A stretch of 64,000 nt of DNA from Variovorax sp. ZS18.2.2 (GCF_024701975.1 NZ_JANLNM010000009.1:1-64000); one strand, 5' to 3'; counted from the first letter of the stretch, positions 52,169-62,623 are shown. Numbers and translations are program-made. Notes: generated by a model not told the origin, from the letters alone.

Positions 52169-53143
52169 TCAGTCGGCGTAGACGCCAGCGGCCTTGATGA
52201 TCGGGCCCCACTTGGCGATTTCAGCCGAGACGAACTTCTTGTGCTCGGCCGGCTCGACGCGCTTGTCGATCGTGATCACCGCGCCCAGCGCCTCTTCACG
52301 CTTGATGAAGCCCGGGTCCTTCATGGCGGCGCGGATGGCTTCGTTGAGCTTCTTGAGCACCGGTGCCGGCGTGCCCTTGGGGGCGTACATGCCGTGCCAG
52401 ATCGACACCTCGAAGTCCTTCAGGCCCGATTCGGCCAGCGTGGGCAGGTCCTTCAGTGCGGGGGTGGTCAGGCGCTTGGCCGTGGTCACGGCGTAAGCCT
52501 TGACCTTCTTGGCCTCGATCTGCGAGGTGGTGTTGGTGGTCTGGTCGCACAGCAGGTCGATCTGGCCGCCCAGCAGGTCGGCGATGGCGGGGGCCGTGCC
52601 CTTGTAGGGAACCGGCGTCATCTCGACCTTGATCGCGCTCTGGAACAGGAGGCCGCACAGGTGCGAGGCGGCGCCCAGGCCGGCGTTGCCCAGGTTGATC
52701 TTGCCCTTGTTGGCCGCGATCCAGGTGGTCAGTTCCTTGTAGTTGTTGGCGGGGAGGCCAGGCTTGCCGATCAGCGTCATCGGCACTTCGTTGACCATGC
52801 CGAGGTACTCGAAGTCGGTCTCGACGTTGAACGGCAGCTTGCGGTAGAGCGCCGGCATCGTGGACATGCCGATGTGGTTCAAGAGCAGCGTGTAGCCGTC
52901 CGGGTTGGCGCGCGCCACCTTGGCGGTGCCGATGGAGCTGCCGGCGCCGGCGGTGTTGTCCACCACGATCGTGGTGCCGAGCGTCTTCTGCATGGCTTCG
53001 GCCAGGTCGCGCGCGACGCGGTCGGTCGGGCCGCCGGCCGCGAAAGGCACCACCAGCGTGACGGTCTTGCCTGCGGGGAAATCCTGGGCGTGAGCGCCGA
53101 CGGCGGCAGCGGCGATCGCGGTAAGGGCAAGCAATTTCTTCAT
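52169..53143 (-). CDS. Bug/TctC-family periplasmic solute receptor
   Basis: 324 residues with a signal peptide (MKKLLALTAIAAAAVGAHAQ) and the family signature KTVTLVVPFAAGGPTDRVARDLAE, DNTAGAGSSIGTA. Like the receptor at 32243 it has no transporter genes nearby. It ends at a clear terminator and is monocistronic. The ATG at 53143 follows CCCGGAGACTTC. Confidence 0.92.
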   Translation of the reverse strand: MKKLLALTAIAAAAVGAHAQDFPAGKTVTLVVPFAAGGPTDRVARDLAEAMQKTLGTTIVVDNTAGAGSSIGTAKVARANPDGYTLLLNHIGMSTMPALYRKLPFNVETDFEYLGMVNEVPMTLIGKPGLPANNYKELTTWIAANKGKINLGNAGLGAASHLCGLLFQSAIKVEMTPVPYKGTAPAIADLLGGQIDLLCDQTTNTTSQIEAKKVKAYAVTTAKRLTTPALKDLPTLAESGLKDFEVSIWHGMYAPKGTPAPVLKKLNEAIRAAMKDPGFIKREEALGAVITIDKRVEPAEHKKFVSAEIAKWGPIIKAAGVYAD

Positions 53144-53347
53144 GAAGTCTCCGGGACGGTTGAGTTGGAAAATCGGCCGCGATCTTATAGGCTGACTACC
53201 GACTGACCTATCCCCAATAGCCCTTAGGTTCGTATCTGAATCGACCCCTCGTGCGGCATGATCGACCCTCGCAGACCGCGCCGGGGAGGCGCGAGAAAAG
53301 CCACAACAACGCGAACCCGCACGGGTCGCATCGAGGAGGAAATTCCA

Positions 53348-54532
53348 ATGGATCCACTGGTCTACCCGCGCGAGCGCTGGCTCGGCAACATCACGCTCGG
53401 CCTGGGCGTGCTGATTTGGGGGCTGCTGGTGCTCGGCACCCTGGGCATCGCGCTCATCTACGTGCTGCTGGGCTTCATCGCCTATGTGTTCGCACAGTCG
53501 GCCGTCATCGCCTGGATCAAGGGCACGGCCGTGAAGCTCTCGCCCACCCAGCTGCCCGAGCTGCATGCGCGCTTCAAGGCCTGCTGCGGCTACCTCGGCA
53601 TCGAGAACCCGCCCGAGGCCTACCTGCTGCACGGCGACGGCATCTTCAACGCCTTTGCCACCCGCTTCTTCGGCCGCGATTTCGTCGTGCTGCTGTCCGA
53701 CGTGGTGGATGCGATGGAAGCCCAGCCCGACGGCATCAATTTCTACATCGGCCACGAGCTCGGCCACATCAAGCGCGGCCACCTCACGGGCCACATCTGG
53801 CGCATGCCGGTGCTCTGGCTGCCGCTGCTCGGCGCGGCCTATTCGCGTGCGCAGGAGTACACCTGCGACCTGCACGGCGCCGCCTGCTGCGAGGAGCCCG
53901 ACTCGGCGCCCCGCGCGCTCGTGGCGCTGGCCGCCGGCGCGCAGCAGTGGCGCAACGTCGACCTGCAGCGCTATGCCGACCAGTCGGCGGGCAACAGCGG
54001 TTTCTGGGCTTCGTTCCATGAGCTGATCGGCGGCTACCCGTGGCTCACCAAGCGCGTGGCGCGCGCCATCGATCCGGCCGCGAAGCTGCCGGGCCGCAAC
54101 CCGCTGGCTTACGTGCTCGCGATCTTCGTGCCCAACACCGGGCGCGCGGGCGGCGGCGCGCTGGCGCTGCTGATGGTCGTGGCGATCATCGGCATCCTGG
54201 CAGCCGTGGCCCTTCCGGCCTACCAGGAGTACCAATCGCGCGCCGTCGTCTCGCAGGCATGGTTCCAGGCTGCGCCCGTGCGCGAGGCGCTCGGCACCTA
54301 CTACAAGGAGAAGCAGGAGATTCCCGACTCCCTCGAAGCCGCCGGTGCGCCCGAGACCCTGCCCGACGGTTCGGCCCTGAAGCTCGACCCCGACACGATG
54401 GTGCTGGAAGTGGAGACCACCAAGGGCACGCTGCGCATGGTGCCCGCGGGCATCGACGACGGCGTCGAATGGCATTGCACGGCCGGCGACGGCCTGCCCG
54501 CCAAGGCCCTGCCGGTCGCCTGCCGGAAGTAA
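53348..54532 (+). CDS. M48-type zinc metallopeptidase fused to a type IV pilin-like domain
   Basis: 394 residues. Hydrophobic helices at residues about 17-55 anchor the N-terminus. The M48 zinc site is intact: HELGH (136-140) and the third ligand Glu170 in QEYTCD. Residues about 271-300 (ALALLMVVAIIGILAAVALPAYQEYQSRA region) are the hallmark N-terminal helix of type IV pilins, followed by a pilin-like C-terminal domain with two Cys. The prepilin cleavage site and Glu5 (GFTLIE) are missing: the corresponding residues are GGALALL, so it is not cleaved or assembled like a pilin. GAGGAGG precedes ATG 53348. Function unknown. Confidence 0.85.
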   Translation: MDPLVYPRERWLGNITLGLGVLIWGLLVLGTLGIALIYVLLGFIAYVFAQSAVIAWIKGTAVKLSPTQLPELHARFKACCGYLGIENPPEAYLLHGDGIFNAFATRFFGRDFVVLLSDVVDAMEAQPDGINFYIGHELGHIKRGHLTGHIWRMPVLWLPLLGAAYSRAQEYTCDLHGAACCEEPDSAPRALVALAAGAQQWRNVDLQRYADQSAGNSGFWASFHELIGGYPWLTKRVARAIDPAAKLPGRNPLAYVLAIFVPNTGRAGGGALALLMVVAIIGILAAVALPAYQEYQSRAVVSQAWFQAAPVREALGTYYKEKQEIPDSLEAAGAPETLPDGSALKLDPDTMVLEVETTKGTLRMVPAGIDDGVEWHCTAGDGLPAKALPVACRK

Positions 54533-54539
54533 CCGGCGC

Positions 54540-55703
<1,164 letters not shown>

Positions 55704-55722
55704 GTTGATGGAATGGATCAAG

Positions 55723-55734
55723 ATTGACGTCAAT
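55723..55734. promoter_or_regulatory. Palindrome between divergent citrate synthase homologues
   Basis: ATTGACGTCAAT is a perfect 12-bp palindrome in the 82-bp divergent gap. Another ACGTCA occurs at about 55754-55759. It resembles MerR-type sites (TTGACG arms) and could be bound by the HTH of the adjacent citrate synthase homologue. Confidence 0.5.
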
Positions 55735-55785
55735 ATTAGCCTCGCCAGAATCAACGTCATCGTGAAAAACCAGGAGTACGAAGCG

Positions 55786-56901
55786 ATGAACGACGATGAC
55801 GGCCTTGAAGGTGTGGTGGCCGCGCACACGGTGCTGTCCGAGGTGGACGGCGCGGCCGGCCGGCTGGTGATCCGCGGCCATCAGCTCGACGAGATTGCGC
55901 AGCGCTGGCGCTATGAAGACGTGGTGGCGCTGCTGTTCCAGGGCTTCTTCGACACCGTGCCCAATGCAGCGGCCCTGCGCAGCGCGCTCGGCCGCGCACG
56001 CCGCGAGGCCTTCGAGCGCCTGCAGCCCAACGACGACGCAATGCTGCGCAAGATGCCGCCCATCGAAGCGGTGCGCGCGCTGCTCGCGCGGCTGCCCGAT
56101 GGCGATGACCTCGCTACGGCGCTGCGGCTGATCGCTGCCCCCGCTGTCTACACGGCGGCTGTAATGCGCTGGCGCCTCGGCGTGCAGGCCCTCGCGCCCG
56201 ACGAGTCGCTGCCCTATGCCGCCGACATGCTGCGCATGCTGCACGGCCGCACGCCCACGGCCGCGCAGGCCGCCGCGCTCGACACCTACCTCGTCACCGT
56301 GTGCGACCACGGCCTCAACGCCTCGACCTTTGCGGCGCGCGTGGTCGCTTCCACGGGTGCGGGTCTGGCATCGGCCGTGCTCGCGGGCATCAGCGCACTC
56401 AAGGGCCCGCTGCACGGCGGCGCGCCCGGCCCGGTGCTCGACGCGCTTGATGCCATCGGCACTGCTGCGAATGCGCGCCACTGGCTCGAAGGCGCGGTGG
56501 CCAGCGGCCAGCGCCTGATGGGCTTTGGCCATCGCATCTACCGCGTGCGCGATCCGCGCGCCGATGCGCTCAAGGGTGCGCTGCGCCGGTTGAGCGTGGA
56601 GGGCAGCGTCAACGCCGCGCGCTTCGAACTGGCCGAGGCCGCGGAGCAGGCCGCGCTCGCGATCCTGCGCGAGAAGAAGCCCGACCGCGCGCTGGAAACC
56701 AACGTCGAGTTCTACACCGCGCTGCTGCTCGAAGCGCTGGGCTTCGGTCGCGAGAGCTTCACCTGCGTGTTCGCGGCCGGCCGCGTGAGCGGATGGGTGG
56801 CGCATGCGCGCGAGCAGGTGAAGAAGGGGCGACTCATTCGTCCGCAGTCGGTGTACGTGGGCCCCGCGCCCGAGGAGGCCGAAGCCGCGCTCGCGCACTG
56901 A
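55786..56901 (+). CDS. Citrate synthase/methylcitrate synthase family protein
   Basis: 371 residues without HTH. Catalytic segments are GPLHGGAPGPV (first His) and GFGHRIYRVRDPRAD (second His). The usual catalytic Asp position reads NVEFYTA, Glu instead of Asp, a substitution also seen in the actinobacterial citrate synthase 2 group. It condenses oxaloacetate with acetyl- or propionyl-CoA in known relatives. AGGAG (55772-55776) precedes ATG 55786. Identity to the divergent HTH protein is clear around the motifs, so the two are paralogues. Confidence 0.85.
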   Translation: MNDDDGLEGVVAAHTVLSEVDGAAGRLVIRGHQLDEIAQRWRYEDVVALLFQGFFDTVPNAAALRSALGRARREAFERLQPNDDAMLRKMPPIEAVRALLARLPDGDDLATALRLIAAPAVYTAAVMRWRLGVQALAPDESLPYAADMLRMLHGRTPTAAQAAALDTYLVTVCDHGLNASTFAARVVASTGAGLASAVLAGISALKGPLHGGAPGPVLDALDAIGTAANARHWLEGAVASGQRLMGFGHRIYRVRDPRADALKGALRRLSVEGSVNAARFELAEAAEQAALAILREKKPDRALETNVEFYTALLLEALGFGRESFTCVFAAGRVSGWVAHAREQVKKGRLIRPQSVYVGPAPEEAEAALAH

Positions 56902-56987
56902 GACGGAAGGCGCGCGCCGTCATCCAGTACCCTCGCCTTCTACGCATGCCGGCCGCGGCGTGCATGACGCAAGGCGAAAGTACTCCT

Positions 56988-57992
56988 ATGACAGCGAACC
57001 TTTCTGACGAAGCGCGTGCATTGCGCCTGCCCCGCGACTTCGCGCTCATCGCGGCGGGCCTGGACCTGGCCATGTTCGTGATCGGCACGGCCGTGATGCT
57101 GATGCCAGGGACGGAGCATTCCGAGCAGTTGCGCAGCGCCTTCGCGCGGCCGGACGTCTGGATCATGACGCTGGCCGGCCTCGCGGCGCCCTTGACGATG
57201 GCTGCCGTGCTGGCATGGAGCCATGGACGCAACGCGCTCGAAAGACGGGGCGTGGCCAACGTGGCGCTGGCGCAGGGTGCGCGGCTGCGCTTCGGCATCG
57301 TGTGCGCGCTCGTGGTGGTCTTGAACTACTACGTGCTGGGCCAGTTGTTCCCCCGGTTCAGGTTTCTCTTCGGCAGCCCTGGCTGGCTCGAGTTCTCGCC
57401 TTTCCTTGCGATCGGCCTGGCCCTGCTGGTCCAGTGGATCGGCCGGCTGGTCGTGCTCGTGCTGGGCCTGTGGCTCGCGGCGCGCATCGCGTTGGGCCGC
57501 GGCCACGTCGCGACGGTGGGTGCGCAAGGCGATGCGGCGGTCGAGGTCGCAGGCGCCGCGCCCCGCCGAGCCGGCGTGACGGTGTTCGCCGCGGTGTTCG
57601 CGTCGCTCCATCTCTGGAGCGGCCTCCTCATCACGAACTCGGTGGCGCCTTCGAACGACGGCGTCCCGAAGCTGCTGCTCACCCTGGTGCTGCCGTGGTT
57701 GGTGGCCTTTGCGATCGCGTTCTGGGGCGCCTGGCTCGGCACGCGGCCCGGCTTGCCGCTCGCGCGGCCTTTCAGGGCCGTGACCGCCTCGGTCTCGACC
57801 TTTGTCCTGGTGCAGGTGAGCAGCTTTGTCATCGCCGCGGTAGGGACGTTCGTCGCGACGAGCAATTCCATGGGCAGGTTGCACGGCCTCGGGAGCCTCG
57901 TTGCCTTCGTGGCAGTGGTGCTGGTCTACATCGTGCTGGTGGTGGTGATCGGGGCTGTCGTCATGCGCCGGTTCTATCGTCGTGACCTGTAG
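56988..57992 (+). CDS. Polytopic membrane protein of unknown function (paralogue 1)
   Basis: 334 residues with about seven hydrophobic segments. Begins MTANLSDEARALRLPRDFAL; the segment LRLPRDFA and later VFASLHLWSGL, ARPFRAVTASVSTFVLVQV are shared with the next gene. No family recognised. ATG 56988 is chosen; 56946 is also possible. It is followed 56 bp later by its paralogue. Confidence 0.7.
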   Translation: MTANLSDEARALRLPRDFALIAAGLDLAMFVIGTAVMLMPGTEHSEQLRSAFARPDVWIMTLAGLAAPLTMAAVLAWSHGRNALERRGVANVALAQGARLRFGIVCALVVVLNYYVLGQLFPRFRFLFGSPGWLEFSPFLAIGLALLVQWIGRLVVLVLGLWLAARIALGRGHVATVGAQGDAAVEVAGAAPRRAGVTVFAAVFASLHLWSGLLITNSVAPSNDGVPKLLLTLVLPWLVAFAIAFWGAWLGTRPGLPLARPFRAVTASVSTFVLVQVSSFVIAAVGTFVATSNSMGRLHGLGSLVAFVAVVLVYIVLVVVIGAVVMRRFYRRDL

Positions 57993-58048
57993 CCCTGCGC
58001 CTCCTCGATCACCTGGCCGTCGTTCGGCAGCACAGCAAAAGAAATTCC

Positions 58049-59079
58049 ATGGCCGCACCGTCTTCTTCACACGAGCGCGCACAGCGCCTGCCCCGAGACT
58101 TCGCCTGGCTCACCGTGCTCATCCACGCAGCCCTGTTCGTTTCGAGCACGCTGGTGCAATTGGTACCGATGTTGATCGCCAGCGAAACGGTGCGCAGCCT
58201 CTACGCGAGGCCGGGCATGTGGATCCCGATGCTCTCTCACGCCGCGATGGCCTGGCTGCTGGCCGCCGCCCTGGCCTGGAGCCACGCGCGCAACGCGCTC
58301 GAGGAGCGGGGCGCCGGCAGCCTGGCGCGCATTCTCAATCCGGGCAGCCGCTTCGCGCTGGCGTACCTGGTGGTGCAGGTCGTGAACATCTTTGCGTTGA
58401 GCCCGTTGCTCTACCGGCTGCAGCAACTGCTCTTCATGCCGGGCGGTTCGCTGCAGGAGCCTTCCGACATCCACGCCATGCGCTCGTGGACCGTGCTGAT
58501 CTGGCCGACCATCCAGCTGGCCGTCCTGGTGCTGGGCGTGTGGTGCGCCGCCTGGTTCGCCCTGCGAAAGGGGGGCCGTGTCGTGCCAGCGATGGCGCCG
58601 CCCGACGCTGCCGCGAACGACGCCGAGATCGCAATCACGACATCGCCGCGCCGCGCGGTGGCGCTGCTGGTCGCCGCCGTGTTCGCATCGCTGCAGACAT
58701 GGAGCGTCGTGATCGCGAGCCAGTGGACCGATGCGGTGCGGCTGATGAACGACACGGCGCTCGTGCTGGGCTGGGTCGTGTTGCCACCCGTGGCCTTTGC
58801 ATTGGCGTTCTTCGGCGGATGGTTGGGGTGGGGGCCGGTCTCTCGCGGGCCCGCCCTTTCCGCGCCGTGGCGGCGTCTGTCTCGGCCTTCGTGCAGTTGC
58901 AGGTGATCTGCATCCTCGCCGGACTCGCATGGCTGGTGCTGGCGATCCGGTTCCCGTCCGTCCTGGGCGACGTCGCCGGCCTGATCGCCTTCGTCGCCGT
59001 GTTCGCGCTGCTCTACATGGCGCTGGCGGTGCTGCTGGTGCGCGCTGCCCTGCGCCGCAAGTACCGCCGCTACTTGTAG
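58049..59079 (+). pseudogene. Polytopic membrane protein paralogue 2, frameshifted in a G-run
   Basis: The first frame (MAAPSSSHERAQRLPRDFAWL) matches the preceding gene along its length until about 58825, where it shifts and stops at 58906. The matching C-terminus (SRARPFRAVAASVSAFVQLQV to the stop at 59079) continues one frame over. Adding one G to the run at 58825-58828 restores WLGVGAGLSRARPF and an intact protein of 343 residues; the span is 1031 bp, consistent with one missing base. It is either phase-variable, decayed, or a sequence error. Its 3' end overlaps the convergent ligase-like gene by 10 bp. Confidence 0.8.
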
Positions 59080-60317
59080 CTGCGCGCGTCCTCGATCACC
59101 TTGCCATCATTCGGCAGCGTCCCCGGCACCACCAGCTCGATGGTGCCGCGCAGCTTGGTCACTTCGCGCACCGCATCGGCAATGCGCGCATCGAGCCCGG
59201 CCGGCGTGCCGGTGCATTCGAGCCTGAAGGTCATCTGGTCGTCGCCCATCTCGCCCGACACCACCAGGCGCGCGCGCACGATCTCGGGAAAGCGCCGCGC
59301 GATCTCCGCCACCTGCGACGGATGCACGAACATGCCGCGCACCTTGGTGGTCTGGTCGGCGCGGCCGAGCCAGCCCTTGATGCGTTTGTTGGTGCGGCCG
59401 GTGGGGCAGGTGCCCGCGAGCACGGCTGAGAGGTCGCCGGTGCCGAAGCGCACCAGCGGGTAGTCGGGGTTGAAGCTGGTGACGACGATCTCGCCCACTT
59501 CGCCATCGGGCACCGGGTCGCCGGTGCCGGGTCGCACGATCTCGACCAGCACGCCCTCGTCGATGACGAGGCCTTCGCGGGCGCTGGTCTCGTACGCGAT
59601 GAGGCCGAGGTCGGCGGTGGCATAGCACTGCGTGCCCTTCACGCCGTGCGCGGCGATCCAGTCGTGCAGGCTCGGCGGAAAGGCTTCGCCGGAGACGAGG
59701 GCCTTGGTGAGCGAGGGCAGCTTCTGCCCCTTTTCTTCGGCCTTCTCCAGCAGGATCTTCAAAAAGCTCGGCGTGCCCGCATAGCCCTCGGGCTTGAGGT
59801 CGACGATGGCTTCGAGCTGCTGCTCGGTTTGCCCGGTGCCGCCCGCGAACACGGTGCAGCCCATGGCGCGCGCGCCGCTCTCCATGATGGAGCCGGCGGG
59901 GGTCATGTGGTAGCTGAAGCTGTTGTGGATCAGCTCGCCGCTGCGAAAGCCCGCCGCATGCAATGCCCGTGCGGTGCGCCAGTAGTCGCGCGCTTCGCCT
60001 TCGGGTTCGTAGATGGTGCCGGGGCTCGCGAACATGCGCGGCATGCGCGCACCGCGCACGATCGATGCGAAGCCGCCGAAGGGGTCGTCGGCGCGGCGTT
60101 GCTTCTGCAGGTCGAGCAATTCCGATTTGCGCGTGACCGGTAGTCTGGCGAGCGCGTCTCGCGTCGTGACGTCCGCGGGCTTCACGCCGTCGAGGATCTT
60201 CTTGAACGCCGACGTGGCTGTCTGTGCCTGCGCGATCTGCTTCGGCAATGCGGCGAGCAGGTCGCGCTCGCGTTCGGCGGGGTCACGGATTTCGAGCTTG
60301 TCGTAGTGGTCGGTCAT
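59070..60317 (-). CDS. PaaK-like adenylate-forming protein with atypical motifs
   Basis: 415 residues of the phenylacetate-CoA ligase superfamily (LLALSGGAF-like core replaced by ALVSGEAFPPSLHDWI; RVFVHPSQVAEI C-terminal domain). The usual P-loop SSGTTGxPT reads MFASPGTIYEP, and the A5 motif YGxTE reads YATADLG, so classical ligase chemistry is uncertain. These substitutions look like those of a distinct subgroup often next to branched-chain-type ABC transporters. It is the last gene of the livH-livM-binding protein-livF operon. Start ATG 60317 with AAGGG upstream; 60332 is also possible. Confidence 0.8.
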   Translation of the reverse strand: MTDHYDKLEIRDPAERERDLLAALPKQIAQAQTATSAFKKILDGVKPADVTTRDALARLPVTRKSELLDLQKQRRADDPFGGFASIVRGARMPRMFASPGTIYEPEGEARDYWRTARALHAAGFRSGELIHNSFSYHMTPAGSIMESGARAMGCTVFAGGTGQTEQQLEAIVDLKPEGYAGTPSFLKILLEKAEEKGQKLPSLTKALVSGEAFPPSLHDWIAAHGVKGTQCYATADLGLIAYETSAREGLVIDEGVLVEIVRPGTGDPVPDGEVGEIVVTSFNPDYPLVRFGTGDLSAVLAGTCPTGRTNKRIKGWLGRADQTTKVRGMFVHPSQVAEIARRFPEIVRARLVVSGEMGDDQMTFRLECTGTPAGLDARIADAVREVTKLRGTIELVVPGTLPNDGKVIEDARSYK

Positions 60318-60390
60318 GTCCGTACCCTTCATCTTTCAGTTCGGTTCTTCCGCCAGGCGGATGTCGGGTTCGTGGGGGCGCATCGACCCG

Positions 60391-61203
60391 TCAAGCCAGC
60401 CACCTCTTGCGCCGCTTGTAGCTCTTCACATCACGGAAGCTCTTGCGATCAGCACCGCCGACGCCAAGGTAGAACTCCTTCACGTCCTCGTTCTCGCGCA
60501 GGCTCTTCGCCTCACCGTCCATCACGATCCGGCCGTTCTCCAGGATGTAGCCGTAGTCGGCGTAGCGCAGCGCCATGTTGGTGTTCTGCTCGGCCAGCAG
60601 GAAGGTCACGTGTTCCTTGGTGTTGAGGTCTTTCACGATCTCGAACACCTCCTCGACGATCTGCGGCGCGAGGCCCATCGAGGGTTCGTCCAGCAGCACC
60701 ATCGTCGGGTTGGCCATCAGCGCGCGGCCGATGGCGCACATCTGCTGTTCGCCCCCCGAGGTGTAGGCCGCCTGCGAGGTGCGCCGTGTCTTCAGGCGCG
60801 GGAAATACGCATACACCTTCTCCAGCGTCTGCTGCACCGCGGCCTTGCCGTCGGTGCGCGTGTAGGCGCCGGTCATCAGGTTCTCTTCGATCGTGAGGTG
60901 GGCGAAGCAGTGGCGGCCTTCCATCACCTGGATGAGGCCGCGCTTGACCAGCTCGGCCGGCGACAGCGCCTCGATGCGGTCGCCGCGCAACTCGATCGTG
61001 CCCTTGGTCACCGCGCCGCGCTCGCCCGCAAGCAGGTTGCTCACCGCGCGCAGCGTGGTCGTCTTGCCCGCGCCGTTGCCGCCGAGCAGCGCCACGATGC
61101 CGCCTTCGGGCACGGTGAGCGACACGCCCTTGAGCACGAGGATCACGTGGTTGTAGATAACCTCGATGCCGTTGACGTTGAGAAGGATGTTGGGTTCGCT
61201 CAT
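60391..61203 (-). CDS. livF: Branched-chain-type ABC transporter ATP-binding protein
   Basis: 270 residues, the LivF class NBD: Walker A GGNGAGKTT, Q-loop, the signature region TSGGEQQM, Walker B VLLDEPSMGLAP, H-loop region replaced by AEQN. With LivG it powers the LivH/LivM permease; LivG is presumably upstream of the window. ATG 61203; the open frame upstream is in the hairpin spacer. Confidence 0.92.
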   Translation of the reverse strand: MSEPNILLNVNGIEVIYNHVILVLKGVSLTVPEGGIVALLGGNGAGKTTTLRAVSNLLAGERGAVTKGTIELRGDRIEALSPAELVKRGLIQVMEGRHCFAHLTIEENLMTGAYTRTDGKAAVQQTLEKVYAYFPRLKTRRTSQAAYTSGGEQQMCAIGRALMANPTMVLLDEPSMGLAPQIVEEVFEIVKDLNTKEHVTFLLAEQNTNMALRYADYGYILENGRIVMDGEAKSLRENEDVKEFYLGVGGADRKSFRDVKSYKRRKRWLA

Positions 61204-61217
61204 GGTGTGGTCCGAAG

Positions 61218-61274
61218 CATTCGCAAGGACAGCAGTGCTGCCGTCCTTGCGAATGGCGGCTCTTGCGAGCCGCC
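61218..61274 (-). other. Two adjacent stem-loops between binding protein and livF
   Basis: CATTCGCAAGGAC (61218-61230) pairs with GTCCTTGCGAATG (61243-61255), extending inward nearly to the loop. Directly after, GGCGGCTC (61255-61262) pairs with GAGCCGCC (61267-61274). Neither has a T-tract. They probably stabilise the binding-protein transcript relative to livF. Confidence 0.6.
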
Positions 61275-61291
61275 ACGGCACATTCAGCGCA

Positions 61292-62623
61292 TCAAGACTG
61301 GCAATCCGCCGCTTCGCGGCGCGTCAGCTTCTTCTCGCCGGCGTACTTGTCGGCGGCGGCCTTCACCATCGGCTTGATGATCTGTTCGTCGGCCTCGTAC
61401 CACTCGGACATGCCACCCCACTTGGCGCCGTCCCAGGTGTGCACGCGCGCCCAGGTCGAGCCCATGTGGTCCTGGCACGAAGTGCTCACCGGACGCATCA
61501 CGCCCGAGAAGCCGAGCGCGTCGAGCTTCTTCTGGTCGAGCGCGAGGTTCTCCATGCCCCAGCGCACCTGCTCGCCGGTCATGACCTTGCCCTTGCCGAA
61601 GCGTTCCTGCGCGCGCTTGACGGCCTCGATGGTCAGCATCTGGATGATCACGCCGCGCGTGTAGAGCACCGAGCCCACTTCTTCCTTCGGACCCGTGCCC
61701 TGACCCTTGTCGTGCACTTGCTTGAGGATGTCCTGGATCACCTTGGGCTGCGTGCCCGAGGTGTTGAGCGCGAGCGCGTTGTAGCCCTTGGCGTTGGCGC
61801 CCACGTCCTTCACGTCGGGTTCGGCGCCGGCCCACCACACGCCGTACATCTTCTCGCGCGGGTAGCCCGTGGCCACGGCCTCCTTGAGCGCGGTGGAGTT
61901 CATCACGCCCCAGCCCCACAGCAGCACGAAGTCGGGGCGCGACTGGCGCACCTGCAGCCAGGCCGATTTCTGTTCCACGCCGGGCGCGGTCACGGGGATC
62001 AGCGAGAGCTCGAAGCCGTTCTGCTTGGCGCGCTCCTGCAAGAGCGGAATCGGCTCCTTGCCGAACGGCGAGTCGTGGTACACGAGGGCGATCTTCTTGC
62101 CCTTGAGCTTGTCCATGCCGCCTTCTTTTTTGCCGATGTGCTGGATCAGGATGTCGGCCGCGGTCCAGTAGCTGCCCATCAGCGGGAAGTTCCACTTGAA
62201 CACGCCGCCGTCCTGCGAAGCCGAGAGGCCGTAGCCCAGCGTGATCAGCGGGATCTTGTCGGTGGGCACCTTGTCGGTCAGCGCGAAGGTGATGCCCGTG
62301 GCTTGCGGATCGAACAGCGCCACGCCCGGACGGCCCTTCAGGCGCTCGTAGCATTCCACGCCCTTGTCGGTGGCGTAGCCGGTCTCGCACTCTTCGTAGG
62401 TGATCTTCACGCCGTTGATGCCGCCGGTGGCATTGACGTACTTGATGTAGTCCTGCTTGCCGTTGGCCCAGGGCGTGCCGTTGGGCGCGTAGGGGCCGGT
62501 GCGGTACACCAGCAGCGGGAAGAACTGCTCCTTGGCCTGTGCCTGCGCGAGCGATGGCGCGAGCAGGGCGCCGAGGGTGCTGGCCACCAGGGCGGCGGTC
62601 AGAGCGAGCGATTTCAGTTTCAT
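61292..62623 (-). CDS. Branched-chain-type ABC transporter substrate-binding protein
   Basis: 443 residues with a signal peptide (about 1-28, cleavage after AQA). Periplasmic binding protein of the LivK-like (Peripla_BP_6) fold: GINGVKITYEECETGYATDKGVECYERL, ALFDPQATGITFAL. The ligand is unknown; in a cluster with a PaaK-like protein an aromatic or amide acid is plausible. AGGAGAC precedes ATG 62623. It starts downstream of livM, separated by 74 bp with a GGCAC/GTGCC hairpin and three GAAC tetranucleotides. Confidence 0.92.
   Translation of the reverse strand: MKLKSLALTAALVASTLGALLAPSLAQAQAKEQFFPLLVYRTGPYAPNGTPWANGKQDYIKYVNATGGINGVKITYEECETGYATDKGVECYERLKGRPGVALFDPQATGITFALTDKVPTDKIPLITLGYGLSASQDGGVFKWNFPLMGSYWTAADILIQHIGKKEGGMDKLKGKKIALVYHDSPFGKEPIPLLQERAKQNGFELSLIPVTAPGVEQKSAWLQVRQSRPDFVLLWGWGVMNSTALKEAVATGYPREKMYGVWWAGAEPDVKDVGANAKGYNALALNTSGTQPKVIQDILKQVHDKGQGTGPKEEVGSVLYTRGVIIQMLTIEAVKRAQERFGKGKVMTGEQVRWGMENLALDQKKLDALGFSGVMRPVSTSCQDHMGSTWARVHTWDGAKWGGMSEWYEADEQIIKPMVKAAADKYAGEKKLTRREAADCQS

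Noticed and set aside
57982..59079. Independent gene spanning the second membrane paralogue in another frame
   Set aside because: Only its last about 85 residues match the paralogue; the rest is a shadow, so it is the frameshifted tail.
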